A DNA stretch of 64,000 bases from Phymatolithon calcareum (GCA_977006965.1 OZ345356.1:620001-684000), one strand, 5' to 3'. Counted from the first letter of the stretch, positions 49,962 through 60,778 are shown. Program-made: numbers and translations. Notes: generated by a model from the letters alone, not told the origin.

Positions 49962-50291
49962 TCATGACTGGGCGGCGGCGAGGCGTTCATTCACGGGTTT
50001 GCCCTCATAAACATTGACGACGGTGTCGATGAACTTCGAGACAGTTTCGAGCACCGCGGTGGTGAGAGTACCGGGAACAGGCGGTGCGCGCTTGAGCCCG
50101 ATATTGTTGTAGCAGTCGGCGATATGGTTCTTCAACTTTTCCCTCTTCTCCGGTGGCTGTTCGTTCACGTGGTAGTTCAGGAAGGTATACTTCGCCTTCA
50201 TCCCGTCGAGCTTTTCCCAGAATTCTTTGCTGCCCGCCGCACCCGTACCACGCGCATCGTTCACACCGTTGAGCGGACCCAACGCGCCCAT
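49962..50291 (-). CDS. Unrecognised 109-aa soluble protein
   Basis: Starts MGALGPLNGVNDARGTGAAG and has a helical, charged middle (EFWEKLDGMKAKYTFLNYHV, EKREKLKNHIADCYNNIG) and a hydrophobic helix (TAVLETVSKFIDTVVNVYEG) before the stop. Composition and length look like a genuine small protein. The frame is open a few codons upstream (SSEVTEEE) after a possible AG acceptor, so it may be a last exon. It sits just left of the repeated A block and is outside the duplicated unit visible here. Confidence 0.45.
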   Translation of the reverse strand: MGALGPLNGVNDARGTGAAGSKEFWEKLDGMKAKYTFLNYHVNEQPPEKREKLKNHIADCYNNIGLKRAPPVPGTLTTAVLETVSKFIDTVVNVYEGKPVNERLAAAQS

Positions 50292-50391
50292 CTCTTCCTC
50301 CGTAACTTCGGAAGAGCCAATTGGCCTTGATGATCGGGGTTAGAACGTTGGTTGCAGAGACGCTGTCTTCCAATGAGGTTTTTGAGCGATG

Positions 50392-51413
50392 CGGTCCGAT
50401 CTCCAAATCAACTAAATAAGATACAGTACTGTACTTTACAGTTCTCTATCTGGGAGCGGTTGACTGCTCTTGCACCACAGCTGTTCTGTCTGTCCTTGCT
50501 AACACGAAGTGCGTGCGCGTGCGTGCGTGGGCGCAAGCACACCGGCGTAACATTCAAGTCGCGTGGTGCGCTCTAGCAGTATGGAAGGCTGCGAGCACGG
50601 CGCCAATGGCGTTCGCAACGCCACGCGCTGTGGTCATCGCCTTCACTGACACCAACCGGTGGTCCTCAGGTGTGGCAAACACGAGCGAGAAAAGAAAAGT
50701 ATCACTCCTTCCGTTCTCGTTCGTTCCGACTTTTGCCCGGAGGCTGTTCGTCGTTCCGTTTTATTTGTCCTCCTCGCCTGGTCGATGCTCGACAGCACTG
50801 GCTCCATAAAGTCGGGAAACCATATCAACGTGCTCTTCAACACCGTCGTCCTACTCCTCCCCATCGGACTGCTGTGGAAGCGCGCCGCTTGCGATGACCC
50901 CCTCAGCCAACCGCTCGTCTGTCCCATCGCCCAGTAAAGTCTTTGGCGCGTCCTCGTTTTATGGTAGACTCCCCTTGCGCTTGATACTACCGCGCTTCTG
51001 GTCATGTCAGCGCTGTAGTTTTCAACGAGCGCTTGTGCTTTCTTCTGCTTGAACCAGGGCGTGTCCATATTACGCGGCCATGTTTGGAAATAGAGAAGCA
51101 TGTTGGGGGGAGTGAGTAGAACCGAAAGGGAAACGAACACAGCGACAGTCAGTCCTCCTAGCGCTAAAGTTCCCGACTGCCGCTGCATGCATCTTGCGGG
51201 TAGTTCAAGCGTTAGTCCGTAACCAGACCACGCGAAAGGCGTTGGGTAGCAACGGGAAGTACACATCTTATCCCAGATCAAACTCCTACCTATAAAGAGC
51301 TTTAGCGCACTCCAGTTCTTCCCATTCGGGTACACACTCCTCTGTAACTAATGCCACAACAGCTTTGACGTGCCGCGCCGAGTTTTTCTGTTGACCTGAG
51401 AAACGAGCACTGT
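50392..51413. repeat. Block A leader, copy in unit 3
   Basis: Begins GCGGTCCGATCTCCAAATC, as at window position 1, so unit 1 starts at or left of the window edge. Same as 1348-2158 but with 50731-50892 unique. The minus-strand ORF 50643-51335 has one hydrophobic run (LALGGLTVAVFVSLSVLL), but its frame is stopped in unit 1; not called. Confidence 0.5.
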
Positions 51414-52829
51414 TTACAAAGCGCCAGGCAGGTCTGCGTTCAGCGGGAGAAACGGGGCCGACCTCGGGCGCAATTTATGCACAATATCGATGGCTCGCAA
51501 CGCCACGTCGCATGTGACAGCCGTTGCCGTCGCCTTGGCGCGTTTTTTCACTTTGTCGCGCGATAGGAACGAGCCACGCTGCGAGTCCAGCTTGGACGCG
51601 TTGACGACCGCAGACACATGCGCGTCGGTGAGCATCGGTTTGTCATCGCCCAGAAGGTGCACCAGCGCGTGGCGATACATCTGCTCGCGGTCGCGGCCTA
51701 CAAGTTTCTCGAAGCGAACCGAGCGTACGCGGATGTCGCGACATCGCAGCGCGTAATAACGATACAACGACGTCACGGTAGTGGCGTAATACAATGCGTA
51801 AAACTCGAGGTCATCTCGTTGGAAAAACGGACGGAACGCGTCGATATACTCACGCTCTGCGACGTGCATATCGCTTTCGTCGTGGTCGAACTTGAGTTCC
51901 TGCAATTGTATGGCGGTTAACGCAGGCACACGGCGCACACGAGAGTGGTACCAGTACAGCGCGGCGTAAATCGCAATCACGGGCAGCGTCGAGAACGAAC
52001 GCTCGATTGACGCTGCACATCGGTGCGCGTCGCGGTGCGAGAACAAAGCGGTTGCGTTCGGGAATAGCCTATGGATCGTGGGTGCAAGCGGCATAGCGGC
52101 CGAACGCGGTTTCAGCAGCATTAGACGCGGCACCGTGGCCGTTATTGGCAACAGTGTCAGCACCACGGCGCGCAGTAGTTGTTCACGTCGCACACGAGGA
52201 AGTGCGACGCGTTCACCTAAGCAGAACGGCATCAACACGTCAGGTTCACTCACGCAACGGATTAAGCCTTCCGCGCCACCCAACGCGCGACACAGCAGGG
52301 TGGAGCCCGAACGCGCAACAGACCACACGAAGCTGACGCGCGTGCGACCCGTGTTTCGACGTGCGCGTTCCTCTGCGCCGCGCACCAAATCGTCCAGCGA
52401 CGTCACAAACACGTAGCGCGCATGATGATACACCGATTCATAAACGAACGGCGCGTCGAGCACGCGGTCGACGTGCTCCTCGTCGCCGCCCACGTCCACG
52501 AAAGTGGCTACGCCGCGATCAAGGTCCACCGTGTAGAGGAACACGCTCGGCGAACAAATTGCGCTCACGATGTCGACGTTCGTCGGCGACGCGGTTAGAA
52601 AGTCGCCTTCAGATGCTGGGGAGCCATCCAGACGATTGCGTGCTAGGATACGTCGTCTTGACGTAACACCGTCGGCACACGCTCGAGGGCGCTTCTGCAC
52701 GAGCGCGAACACTGCGCATAGCAGGCGGAAAAGCAAGAGCGCGCAAATCTGCACGACACATTGCGCCGAGGTGCGCCAAGAGACGCGCATTGCATTGTGT
52801 TCAGAGTGGCAGATCTCCGGAGATTTCAC
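51414..52829 (-). CDS. Sulfotransferase-like P-loop protein, copy 2
   Basis: 471 aa, intact. Same layout as 2159-3559: N-terminal hydrophobic anchor, SVARSGSTLL P-loop (about residues 170-179), SEPDVLMPF, LLKPRSAAMP, then HRDAHRCAASIERSF as the probable 3'-phosphate-binding stretch. Extra NAMRV in the N-terminus. Several differences from copy 1 are conservative (I/V, L/M, F/Y), which hints at constraint. It lies upstream of, and divergent from, TM copy 3, as in unit 1. Confidence 0.75.
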   Translation of the reverse strand: MKSPEICHSEHNAMRVSWRTSAQCVVQICALLLFRLLCAVFALVQKRPRACADGVTSRRRILARNRLDGSPASEGDFLTASPTNVDIVSAICSPSVFLYTVDLDRGVATFVDVGGDEEHVDRVLDAPFVYESVYHHARYVFVTSLDDLVRGAEERARRNTGRTRVSFVWSVARSGSTLLCRALGGAEGLIRCVSEPDVLMPFCLGERVALPRVRREQLLRAVVLTLLPITATVPRLMLLKPRSAAMPLAPTIHRLFPNATALFSHRDAHRCAASIERSFSTLPVIAIYAALYWYHSRVRRVPALTAIQLQELKFDHDESDMHVAEREYIDAFRPFFQRDDLEFYALYYATTVTSLYRYYALRCRDIRVRSVRFEKLVGRDREQMYRHALVHLLGDDKPMLTDAHVSAVVNASKLDSQRGSFLSRDKVKKRAKATATAVTCDVALRAIDIVHKLRPRSAPFLPLNADLPGAL

Positions 52830-52859
52830 GAGAGTAGGACTGTGATGTGTGTATGCAAT

Positions 52860-53115
52860 GATTTTTAATAAAACGTTTTTTAAAACGTTTTATTTTAAAA
52901 TATTTAGAACGTTTTTTAAACGTTCGAAAAACGTTCTAAAAAATATACACATGTAGTGCATCATACACCTTTCTTTATAGTCGGGCTTCGATTGCATCGC
53001 TGGGGACCAAAGGCGGTATGATCGCGAATTTATTTCGAACGTTTTAAAAAACGTTCTTGATGGATATCGAACTTTTTAAAACGTTTGAAATTTTTTTCGA
53101 ACGTTTTAAATCATT
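52860..53115 (-). promoter_or_regulatory. Expanded AACGTT array upstream of sulfotransferase-like copy 2
   Basis: Dense AACGTT, TTTAAAACG and CGTTCGAAA words at 52860-52945 and a second cluster at 53030-53115. The second cluster is absent from unit 1 (near 3740), so the array has grown here by insertion or duplication. Confidence 0.4.
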
Positions 53116-53214
53116 GTATAGATGTGTGGTACTGTTGCTCACGGTCCGGTCCGGCTCGACGGTTAACTGGTTACAGTAACAGATCACAATTTGCGGGAAT
53201 TGTGAGACTACACC

Positions 53215-53418
53215 GTTAGGCCAGTCGAGGATTTGGAACCCTTGAAATCTTTAACGAAAATCATAATCAAGGCACATACTTTTGCTTGAAATTTCCTATT
53301 TATACCTCGAACTTGATATCATAATATTTCGGTATCTCTAACTTTCACAGGAATTCATGATTTCCGCGAAAGCACCGTGTTTGTGGAAACGAGCACTGAC
53401 ATGAGCAGATGCAAGTTT
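53215..53418 (+). repeat. U leader of TM copy 3, first part
   Basis: Matches 4729-4915 and 12797-12960. It is cut by a foldback at 53419 and resumes near 54156, continuing to the TM gene. Confidence 0.7.
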
Positions 53419-54155
53419 GTTTTTGTAGACGCGAGAAAACACGAGCTGCTTTCACGTATGATAACTAACGAAAGTAAATGTGAGCTTGGACCCATAAATA
53501 TTTAATAGTTCAACTGAAATTGAGCATTTTCAGGGCTCATATCACTTTCATTAAAACTCAGTTCTATTGGCCAGATGATCTTCCAAACCCGGTCAACCTT
53601 CAACTTATAAAACCTGATGCGGGAAAAATAAGTTGGAAGCTTAAATTCGATTGTTTATTTTGATGTGATGAGGATTTTATAAGTTGTAAATCACTACATT
53701 ATTCCTCGGAGAGGAGAGAAATATGAGATAGATTTTCTCAAGAATTTGAGAAGGGGAAGAGGAAAAAATAAGTTTTTTTTCTCACTTAATTTTTGTGCAG
53801 AGGTAAGAACTAAATAAGTTAGTTTTTTCTAATATTTTTAAAACGTGAACAGAAAACAACAGTTTGGGCATGGACCGCTTTACCATCGTTTTGGTTCGTA
53901 GCGGTCCAGTGAAAGAGTCATTTTTGCACTTTATGTGGGAGCTTCCATTGGCAACAAACTTGTACTTTTCAAAACGGCGTGTTTTCTCACGTCTACAAAA
54001 ACAAGTCGTATGTGTACCGTAAGCCGGGATAACAAATGTGTAAAACGTGCTCGTACCTGGTCCTCGTGGGTACAATATGATAGGACCCACTCGGGCCTCG
54101 ACTCTTACGTTCTACTTTCTTTTGTTATCCCGGCTTACGGTACACATCTACTTAT
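53419..54155. mobile_element. Nested foldback element in the U leader of unit 3
   Basis: GTTTTTGTAGACGCGAGAAA at 53419 is inverted at 53979-54002, and ATGTGTACCGTAAGCCGGGA at 54010 is inverted at 54119-54147, making two hairpins. The core of the second (GGTCCTCGTGGGTACAATA ... ACTCGGGCCTC) resembles the core of the 13298-13470 hairpin. Empty sites in units 1 and 2. No coding. Confidence 0.7.
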
Positions 54156-54592
54156 TACATTTGGGCCACGAACTTTGTTCTCATAGGCTGTGTTGGAGAG
54201 CCAAATCTATGAGCCATATGATATGACTGTATATGTGATCTTTGAAGTTGGATCAATCGACCGGTCGGTGATTCAGATAATCCAACACGGCGAGGTCTTT
54301 TATTGTATGGCAAACGGTGGTTCGGCATTTCTGGTCAATATCGACTTTATGCCTTCAGCTCCGCACATCGAACGTCAAACGCTTATATCTACTGTAGTGA
54401 TCCAGTAGATATAAGCGTTTGACGTTCGTATCTTTAGTTTGATATACGTTTTGTCACCAAAATGATTCCATGTGCTTCGTGATAGTCAAGTGAAAAACGT
54501 CAAAATCCGCTTTTTTGAGCAAGAATCCGTTTTTCGGAGGGCTGATGCCCAAAACCGAGGACATTCTATGAACAGTTTTTTGGCAGCAATCG
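54156..54592 (+). repeat. U leader of TM copy 3, second part
   Basis: Conserved with 4920-5405. A local inverted repeat GACGTTCAAACGCTTATATC / inverse occurs around 54371-54426, unique to this copy. Confidence 0.65.
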
Positions 54593-55714
54593 ATGATAAT
54601 AAAATTACAAATATCCCCTCAACCCGCCCAGAACTGGGGTTTTAAGGAGGCAAAGCAACTAGCTGAACTATGGCAGCATGGTGGCAGCATGGACCGGGGC
54701 GCGTTCGAGCAGTTTCAGGCGCGCCTGCGCTCGCCGCTGGAGACGATCGCGACTTCGGCGATTATCGCCATGATGTGTCTGCGACGTTTGTTTCCCAGTG
54801 ACGCGCGGGTGCCGTTCAAGCTGTGCGGGCACGTGTACGCGCGGCCGCCGCGCGAGATATACTTCCTGGTGGCGTCGTTGGCGATCTTGGGGCTGCTGCG
54901 CGTGTTGTTCAACACCGTGAGACGCTACCTCGCGGTGCTGAGCCGCGGCGCCGAGCAACCCACCGCGCGCCTCGTGCCCAGCGTGGGCAGCGACGCCCAC
55001 GCGGGGCACGTCGCCCTGTACACGCGCCGCTGGACGCCGCTCTGCGCCGTCGCGAGACCCCTCGCCATCACCGCTCTCGGCACCTGGTTCTTCGCCCACC
55101 TGAAAAATCAGGCGTATGTCGCGTTCGGAGGCATCACCGCCGTGCAGGTGCTCAATCTCATGCTTGGCGTCGCCAATGCCGCGGTCCCGCCGCAGAAGCG
55201 CGAGACGTTCGACGCCGTCGTCAAGTTCCTCAGTGTCTTCGTTACAGACCGTGAGTACCACGACCTCGGCCTCGAGAAACGAGTCTGGAGCCCGTCAAAG
55301 TCCGACGAAGCTGTGGACGGCTTCACCGACGCGCTCAGCTTGCAGTCCGGAGGTGCCGAATTCGATGTCGACGACAGAAAATCGCTCTACGTTCACGGTG
55401 CCGGAAGTTTCGGGCTGCTAAACGAGAGTGCATGGTTGCTCTCTCGCGGGCGCTTCGGAAACCCGGTTCAGGTCGAAAAGCAGAACCTAGACTTTCGCCT
55501 AGTACCGCTCAGAGTGCCGTACGCGCTCGTGTGGTATTCCATCTACGAGGTGTTTCTTGAGATGGACGGATACAAGGGCGCAGACGAGATCGACAAGTGT
55601 GTCGTTTGGTTGATACTCGTATCCGTGATCTCCGGGATGTGCGTCAGCTTCATCCCGGGTCCCTGCTTGGTAATCAAGAATAATTGCAAAGATTTAACCG
55701 ACCCCAACCGCTGA
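54593..55714 (+). CDS. Multi-span membrane protein, TM family copy 3
   Basis: 373 aa, intact; MDRGAFEQF at residue 33, with a 32-residue N-terminal extension (LQISPQPAQNWGFKEAKQL) that is open in all copies. Predicted spans: 49-66, 89-107, 148-167, 173-197, possibly 308-323, and 336-361. A soluble loop of about 110 residues separates the fourth and later spans and carries DREYHDLG and YVHGAGSFGLL. The third span is nearly unrelated to that of copies 1 and 2, yet neighbours are almost identical. Ends CKDLTDPNR. Unknown family; an integral membrane role is inferred. Confidence 0.72.
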   Translation: MIIKLQISPQPAQNWGFKEAKQLAELWQHGGSMDRGAFEQFQARLRSPLETIATSAIIAMMCLRRLFPSDARVPFKLCGHVYARPPREIYFLVASLAILGLLRVLFNTVRRYLAVLSRGAEQPTARLVPSVGSDAHAGHVALYTRRWTPLCAVARPLAITALGTWFFAHLKNQAYVAFGGITAVQVLNLMLGVANAAVPPQKRETFDAVVKFLSVFVTDREYHDLGLEKRVWSPSKSDEAVDGFTDALSLQSGGAEFDVDDRKSLYVHGAGSFGLLNESAWLLSRGRFGNPVQVEKQNLDFRLVPLRVPYALVWYSIYEVFLEMDGYKGADEIDKCVVWLILVSVISGMCVSFIPGPCLVIKNNCKDLTDPNR

Positions 55715-56762
55715 CAAATGTAGATTTTCGGGAGGCATTGCTTTGCGATATTGTACGTAGAAAACGCAGCTGTATTTTGTATCTGAAGATTGAGATATAA
55801 AAATGTCCGGATCCTCTTCCTACACGGAGTGCGTCAGGATCCGAAATTGAAGCCATTTCACCATGCGACAGAAAATCAAAAATCGTAACCTCGGAATCAT
55901 ACCTTCGGGAGTAGTACATCACAATCTTCTGCACCGAATATTTGCTTGTATTTGAGGGGCTTCTGCCGCGTGATGTAAAATTGTCCGTGTTCGAGGCTTA
56001 AATTTGCGAAGAATGCAGACGGGGTCTCTCCAAAGGTGCTGGGGTACTCTATCACGTAATCATTGGATTAGAAATTGATATTCCTCAAAAATTCCGTGAG
56101 TGCGGGGACTTGTCCTCATTTTATACGCGAGGAAAAGGAGAGCAGTCGAGATTACTCCTCATTTTTCATTGAAAAGAGGACCGCTGAAGGCCTTCGCGAG
56201 GGCCGAGGTCCTCCGCCTTAAGCCTTACAGTGTATGGTTCTCGGGCCGAGGACCAAACGGTTTACGTATGAGACTGAAACGACGTGGGAAGAGCTCACAC
56301 TGACGTACAAAAAATTGGAATTTTTAGTATGATAGTAATTACTTGCGAGTGCGAGGACCGGTCCTCCCCAAAAATCGGTCCTCAGATGACATCCGGGGGA
56401 GAGGAGTTATTGAGGAACGTCAATTTTTACATTGGATCCTTCTAGCGATATTGCGAGAAAATACCTTTATAGCTGCAATCGAAATCCCTTTCCGGCGCGT
56501 TGTAGCTGTGGAGGTTTGACACTAAATGCTGCAAAAACCGCTTCATTTACAAGTATCGAAATGGTCACTGAAAAAAGAAGTTATGTCAGTGTAGGATTTG
56601 TGTTGTGAGGAAGCACCCAAAAATAAACGTACATGTACACCTGTAGCACCTCACATGTGGAACCAAACAGCAGTTTGCATCCTCGAGGAGCAGATTCCGG
56701 CTGTATCAGAAGCTCATTTTTAAATTTAGGTTCTTGAAATTTACAACGGCATTAGAGCTGTT
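55715..56762. repeat. D block, copy 3 (long form)
   Basis: Matches 15949-16944, with 33 extra bases at about 56099-56131. Palindromic GAGGACCGGTCCTC near 56354. No gene called; see the 65-67-codon ORF remarks under the unit 2 copy. Confidence 0.55.
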
Positions 56763-56767
56763 GGCAA

Positions 56768-57162
56768 TGTGATCAGACAGGGTTTTTTGTCTGAGGAAGA
56801 ACGTGTAGTAACACAAAAGATAGAATGCTAATTCCCGGCCTACGAATCGACCGCGGAACCGCGCAAGTGCTCACCTACGACCGGTGACGCAGAATTGCCT
56901 ACCTTGAACTTTGTGTACGCAAACGTCTTTTACTCCTTACTTCGGTTTCTTCCACTGCTTGCTACTCAATACCCGTGTATATAGTAATCTACTTGACCCC
57001 ATGTAGGACCACTGCCGCTGTGGTCCAGATACACATAAAATTCCCTTTTGGTCCTATTAATAAGAAATCTCCCCCCTTGTGGTCCAGACTCATCATGAGC
57101 CTCGCCCGAGGACCGCCGTGCACGTCAGCTGCACAGAGTGGACATACCCCAAATATTTCACA
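56768..57162. mobile_element. Solo LTR candidate, 395 bp
   Basis: Ends TGTGATC and TTTCACA, flanked by GGCAA at 56763-56767 and 57163-57167. Units 1 and 2 show the empty site GTTGGCAAGAGCC. A TATATAG-like box is at about 56977. Not related by eye to the LTR at 4261 or the Gypsy LTRs. Confidence 0.7.
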
Positions 57163-58427
57163 GGCAAGAGCCGTGGGATACAGTGTGGTGTATTCCGAGT
57201 TGTTGCCGACGGTAGTGATATGATAGTGTGCCAAGGGATATCCTCATGAAGAGGCTGACGGAGAAACTTCCTGAAGAGACAACAAGAATGGTTGCGTACC
57301 TGTTAAAACCCTCGTGGATCACATCAGCTGGAGACGAGGCAGAAACGTGGTGTATCATCGACCGAGGAGTGCCTCATGGTTCCCCGCTTAGTACATGTCT
57401 ATACAATATATTCATGGTCACGTTCGCAGAAGCCGTCTCCAAGACAGACGGAAACGTCTCAGAGATCCCAGTGCAATTGTTCGCAGATGATGTTCAGCTT
57501 CAAGCGAAGACAGGACGAGGAATGCAGAAACTTCTAGATATAGCGACCATTTGGGCAAGCGAAAATGGCATGAAATGGAACAAAAAGTCAGGAAAAAGGG
57601 AAGTTCTTAAGTGCAGGGGACTTCAGAAGAACACTTTTTACTTGGCGGAACGAGAACTGCATCAAGCCTGGAGACTCTCGTATCTTGGGGTAAGCATGAA
57701 TAAAAAAGGTGTTACGAATGACACGACCATAGCAAGAGTTCGAAATGCTGCAGGATGCATACATAAGCTTCGGGAGCTTGGAGTGAATGTTCGAGTATTC
57801 AAACCGGAGACATGCATCAGTATCGTTAAGTCACTAATTATCCCGAAATGAGAGTGTGCGTTACACGTTACTCCAATGACAAATCGATTACTCTCGGCAA
57901 TCGAGTCGGCAGAGGGCTTGTTCTACAAGAATGTTTTCCGAAAATATGCCGAACACCGCGGGGATCGAATGCGAGTTCTGTGCCGACGGGGACCGCCAAA
58001 GATGAGGAGACGCCGTCAAGCAGAAAGGTTTTCATTAAGCCTGGTAAGACACAAAAAGCGCCTTGAAGAAATAGGAGAGTACTTTGGAAGAGATGAGGAC
58101 ACAAAGGAAGGAATGAAGGATATTGAATATCTCAAGATATATGAAGACTTGTGACAAGCCCTTCAGAAAGCCCGGGAAGGATCTGTCACGAAGAAGAGGA
58201 GGAGAGAAGAAACAATTAAGGTATGGGAAAGGAAGAAGAAGGCAGATCAATGAAGATTCCTATTGAAGGCAAGCTACCAGGGATCCTTTACATAGGAGAA
58301 AGAACAACACGTTTAGGGTACGTACGGTTGACATTCAGTCGAGCACCCCTTTGGAGAAAATCAGTATTGGGTGCCTACAGTGGGATTACCGCGGTAATCG
58401 AACTAATCGCCTTAGAACGTACTCTAG

Positions 58428-60370
58428 TGTCTATTTTACGAACCCCCTCAATTGAGTGGCGATTTGAAAGCTCGAAAAAATCCATAGAGCAAATTCGAAA
58501 CAGATCGCTCACGCCATATGCGTAAAGCCTGGCTCATCTTCTGTCCGAGGAGTACCCACACTACTACCTTAAATTCGCTTCGTTCGGCGCTAGAAACGAA
58601 AATATGTTTGTCACGCAGAAGTACCGGACCTGGCATTCCAGGAGAAAAAAACCGGCCGCGCGCAGTCGATACATCAGTGCACACCAAGGCAGCATCTTTA
58701 AGAGGTCTTGCAGAATGCTCCAGACTATACGGAGCCATTTCGAAGCCAAAAAAGGTGAGTAGAATGGTTCAGAATGTACTCGGGGAAAAATTAATGGTCG
58801 CGCGAGCATGTTTCATCGCATGAAATGGGTTCTGATTCGTCATCCATTGAAGAAGACTAAGATTAAGACAGTCCACATTGTCAACGTCAAGGTATAGAAC
58901 GCTGAAGATGACATTACAGACGCTGAAAAGCTTGAACCGAGCCAAGATCGGCAAAGCGCGTTACCGCCCAGGCCTGCTTACAGTGTTCATTCTTGCCAAT
59001 CTTCATCGCGAAACGCCTGTTTATCGTCTACAGTCGCGCTCACATGCTCCTCAGAAGGGCATAAAATCTTCGATACAACCTTCAGAAGCTCTAAACGCCC
59101 TCTTCCGAGCACTCTTGCGTAAGTCTTACAAGGCCCTTGAGACCAAACATCGCACCGGGAACTTGATGTCATCACGCCCGACCGCCGAATACGTGCGCTC
59201 ATTGGGTCCCAAGATATAAGCGGAAGTTATATGTTCGTTTTAGAGACGATTTTACTTTCAGTTGTGGAAACTTTGCACTCTAAACAGAGACTTATTCGAG
59301 ATTTGTGGTATTGGACTTCATTCAAAGTACGATTGTGTGGTGACGATGTTTCCCCAAGTTACCTGCGAAAACTTGCTGCTTGGACGTCCGCTAAGCTGAG
59401 AAGAAAGGGGCGAAAAGAAATCACAGTGACAGAGCCTGTTAAGTTTTTCGAAATACTCGTCCCCATGGCAAGAGTTGAGTTCGGCGCTGAGAGCGCTTTC
59501 TGGAAGTCTACCAGGCCGAAGAAGTATCTCCCTGGCCCTTCTTCTTCCAAAACAGGGATGCTGGTGGCCGAATACCTCCGTTTGATTTCATTCAGAGTGC
59601 AATCAAGTGAATTAGGCGACATGTACCTTGCGCAGTACCGCTGGTCACCTCGGTCAAGATTATGTCGATCCCACAAATGACCACAGAAAGCACACTGTGT
59701 CAAAGAGATTTTGAAGGCGAGATGGCCCACAGAATGGCAGTTCTGTGCTGTCTTATGGCCGCATATGCCGGTATACGGCGCTTTGCATGTGTGGATTCAT
59801 ACTTAGTGAGTGCTGACTCTGCAGAGATTCAACAAGTGCGCCTATAGTTCATAGGGGCCATCTAACACTGCTGGTGATTTTCTAGATTGTTAGCTAGCTG
59901 TTATTCTCTGGTGACCATGCAGAGTGTCAGCAGCACATGACGCAGTGAAGGTTTTGTGAAGTGCCGGGAGAGCAAGTCTTCCATAGCATTTGACAAGCGC
60001 ATTACTTGTCGAGGTTCAGTCGCGCCAGAGCGTACATTTGCATTCGAGAGCAGTGTTGGACGCCACGTTACCCCTAAAAAAAGTAAAAGGATGATTGTAG
60101 AGGTCATGATGACTACTTTTGTTGTGCAAAACAACTGCAGAGTTTGAAAATGCAAGACCTCGACCATTGTGTTCTCACAAAGTAATACGCTTGATAGTGC
60201 CACAATATACATTTGCGACATTTCTACTGTTAGGAACTGCTTCACTAAGCATGCTGAAGACATCTATGAGCTTGGCACTGTTGATGCGCTTGATAGCGAG
60301 TAACTTCCATGAGCAAAAAATTAAATGAATATCTTCCCTCAATTGAGGGAGAATTTCCGTACAATAGACA
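58428..60370. mobile_element. 1.94 kb TIR element of unknown superfamily
   Basis: Left end TGTCTATTTTACG and right end CCGTACAATAGACA are inverted; CTCAATTGAG lies just inside both ends. Flanked by CTAG at 58424-58427 and 60371-60374 (TSD of 2 to 4 bp: TA, TAG or CTAG). The other LINE-D copies show the empty site. Plus-strand ORFs 58518-58823, 58878-59219 and 59231-59680 could be exons or remains of a transposase, but no DDE motif or DNA-binding domain is recognised. Confidence 0.75.
58878..59680 (+). other. Unrecognised ORFs inside the 1.94 kb TIR element
   Basis: Two adjacent + ORFs: 113 codons (58878-59219, basic, LRKSYKALETKHRTGNLMSS) and 149 codons (59231-59680, ILLSVVETLHSKQRLIRDLW and RKLAAWTSAKLRRKGRKEIT). 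Only 11 nt separate them and both are basic, as in DNA-binding proteins. They may be a split transposase gene or accessory genes. No family assigned. Confidence 0.3.
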
Positions 60371-60778
60371 CTAGCGTCGTCGAAGATGAGCACAGAAATT
60401 GAGTTTGAGTGCAAGAGACTTACAGGAGCTCTTGCTGGGAGAGAATTACGAATTAAGAACGTGATGAGTAGCAAGAAGACTTTAGCTTAGAGAATAACAC
60501 AAGAGCTGCCCCGTTACTCCAAGGTGAGGCTTTGGGAGCTCTCAAAATAAAATCATCAAATATCTCCCGACGGTAGTGCATCGTCATTGCAACAGCTTGG
60601 AAACAAAACACGTTATGATCTGGTGAGTTGGCGCTCCATCCAGTGTGTCTTTATGTCCTATAAAACCCTCTCTTTCTGCTTAACCTGTGCAGCAATCATC
60701 TTCTCATGTTGTGCTTATTCTGACCATCTCAAGAGAAGCAAATGCCCCACACCTTACCGCATCGCACACATATCCAAA

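Larger units (their letters stand above)
57168..60570 (+). pseudogene. LINE-D reverse transcriptase fragment, copy 4, split by a DNA transposon
   Basis: VPHGSPLSTCLYNIFM (Q changed to H) and an intact FADD near 57485. Stops at about 57849 (IIPK-stop) and 58152. It is interrupted at 58428 by a 1.94 kb TIR element and resumes at 60375 with the 3' end ATCATCAAATATCTCC. 5' end as in units 1 and 2. Confidence 0.85.

Noticed and set aside
50643-51335. 230-codon minus-strand ORF in block A with one hydrophobic stretch
   Set aside because: The unit 1 copy has a stop in the same frame and a replaced segment, and no domain is recognisable.
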